Shown: piece by piece, positions 63,011 to 64,000 of the stretch
How positions within the stretch are numbered: position 1 is the stretch's first letter
How the letters are laid out: the number at the start of each line of letters is the position of its first letter
Source of the DNA: Isoetes taiwanensis
Lineage: Eukaryota; Streptophyta; Lycopodiopsida; Isoetales; Isoetaceae
Assembly (NCBI GenBank): GCA_021234155.1
Contig: JAJEKV010000037.1
Coordinates: 868,001 to 932,000 of the forward strand
Length of the DNA: 64,000 bases
Reading direction: 5' to 3'
Translations under genes and position numbers: made by a program
The notes under the pieces: generated by a model
The model's database searches: none
Told to the model about the DNA's origin: nothing
The model's input: the letters and a program-made list of their open reading frames with translations, nothing else

Positions 63011-64000
63011 TAAATGCCTCAATTTAGAAAATCATAAATCTAGTCAATATTAAATCGTTGTGAAGAATGAATACCCAAATTCATATTTCTGATTTTTATA
63101 ATCAGAAAATCAAACTTGTAAATCACTTCAATATTTGCTTACATTGGGAAAAAAAAATCAGAAATTAATGGCATCGATCCGAGCCCTCGGATCGTTATTC
63201 TGGGATGGGACGAGCCGCTATATATGTGTTCGTCTTTCGTGGGGCTCGTTATCGGCATCCTCTCACAGCAGCATCTCTTTCCTTGTTTATTGCTTCCCTC
63301 TTCTTTTTCCTGCCCCTCCTTTAGTCTTTCTTCTCACTTTTCCACTTCCTTACACGATTCTACTCTTGGATTCTCACCATCAAAGTACATACTTGGTTGT
63401 TAGCGGGCGCATTGTAGCAGGTGCCAGAGAACTTTTTAGAGAACTTTTTAGCAGGCATCCTGTAGCAACAGGTACAATGGAAGCTTTATTCTTCTCTTTC
63501 TACGCATGCATGTTGGTTTCGCGGTTGTTTTTCTTAGTGATCCTCGAATTTGGAGAAGGGTGTTCTACATGCTAAGCATGCATATTGGTGTTTTGAGTTT
63601 TATCGATTGAATGAATGTATGATGCATTTGTGAGTTGGGTTTTTCATACCTTTTGCTCTGTAGTTTCATTTGATCCAGGGCTGGTTCGAGGGGGCTTGGA
63701 GTCCCCTCATATAGATCATCCAAGGGTACAGAGTGCAGCCATGTTTTGGCGAGATCTTGGACTTGTGCAGTGACATTGCGTTTTGGTTCTAAAATAACGG
63801 TGTCTTATGTAATCGGCATGCCATGCAGAAGCCCATCCCCAGCTTTTTCAACTTCGTCCGGCATGCCAGGGCATCTCCTTGATCAATCTTTCTCGTCCCA
63901 GGCTCTAATCTAAGAGTGGCAAATCTCTGGCTTCTTTATCGAGCTTGCGGATTTCTGACTAGTTTATCTTACTGGCGGGATTGTTATGCTGACCCAGGAT
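63011..64000. other. Unassigned end of window
   Basis: A 146-codon plus-strand frame at 63,135-63,575 is Leu/Phe/Ser-rich and comes from pyrimidine-rich DNA. No family was recognised and it is not called as a gene. At 63,420-63,460 a short duplication (GAGAACTTTTTAGA/GAGAACTTTTTAGC) is present. Confidence 0.35.

Noticed and set aside
63135-63575. 146-codon Leu/Phe-rich frame as a membrane protein
   Set aside because: The hydrophobic run comes from a pyrimidine-rich stretch; no start context, family or conserved pattern supports it.

Overview
This window looks like a stretch of a large, repeat-rich land-plant nuclear genome. The evidence is spliceosomal introns, plant-type Ty3/gypsy and Ty1/copia elements primed by initiator tRNA-Met, a CACTA element, hAT-type and other small DNA elements, several LINEs and a tRNA-derived SINE. 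The clade cannot be fixed from sequence alone. The repeat load and the style of the one intact host gene would fit a fern, lycophyte or similar non-seed vascular plant, but that is inference.

Layout: 1-2.2 kb holds AT-rich sequence and a degenerate GATCCCGGAGG array. A complete but coding-dead Ty3/gypsy element lies at 2.23-6.76 kb on the minus strand, with identical 207-bp LTRs and a TTCGG target duplication. 6.8-13.4 kb is mostly unassigned, with hints of gene 5' ends near 9.4 and 11.55 kb. Two LINE copies sit head to tail at 13.5-19.4 kb (A carrying a MITE, B 5'-truncated), separated by TTATC and TC tracts. A third, decayed LINE (C, 21.4-26.5 kb) is split by a 677-bp hAT-type element and by a second insert.

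From 26.66 to 39.99 kb lies a minus-strand gene resembling an N4/N6 amino-methyltransferase. One of its exons is interrupted by a 12.3-kb putative CACTA transposon (27,524-39,846). The two exon halves join in frame if the element and one copy of the 3-bp duplication are removed. Inside the element are subterminal repeat arrays, an EXO70 gene fragment, a LINE-derived 3' end, a minisatellite with a nested poly(A) retroposon, and other debris. No transposase was recognised in it.

41.9-42.7 kb is a long imperfect inverted repeat. 43.2-45.5 kb is a spliced but frameshifted gene resembling the Crypton/DUF3504 tyrosine recombinase family. A receptor-kinase fragment is at 47.4-47.7 kb. The only apparently intact host gene is exonuclease V (EXO5/DEM1 family) at 48.55-50.79 kb on the minus strand; its eight proposed exons sum to 404 codons in consistent phase, with all four Fe-S cysteines visible. 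A tRNA-derived SINE lies at 51.8 kb. A Ty1/copia element occupies 54.5-59.45 kb (TACAT duplication, broken integrase). A gypsy protease scrap and an hAT-family transposase remnant end the window.

The recurring theme is layered mobile elements. Young insertions with near-identical ends carry dead coding regions, so they were probably mobilised in trans. They lie on top of older elements and at least one broken host gene.
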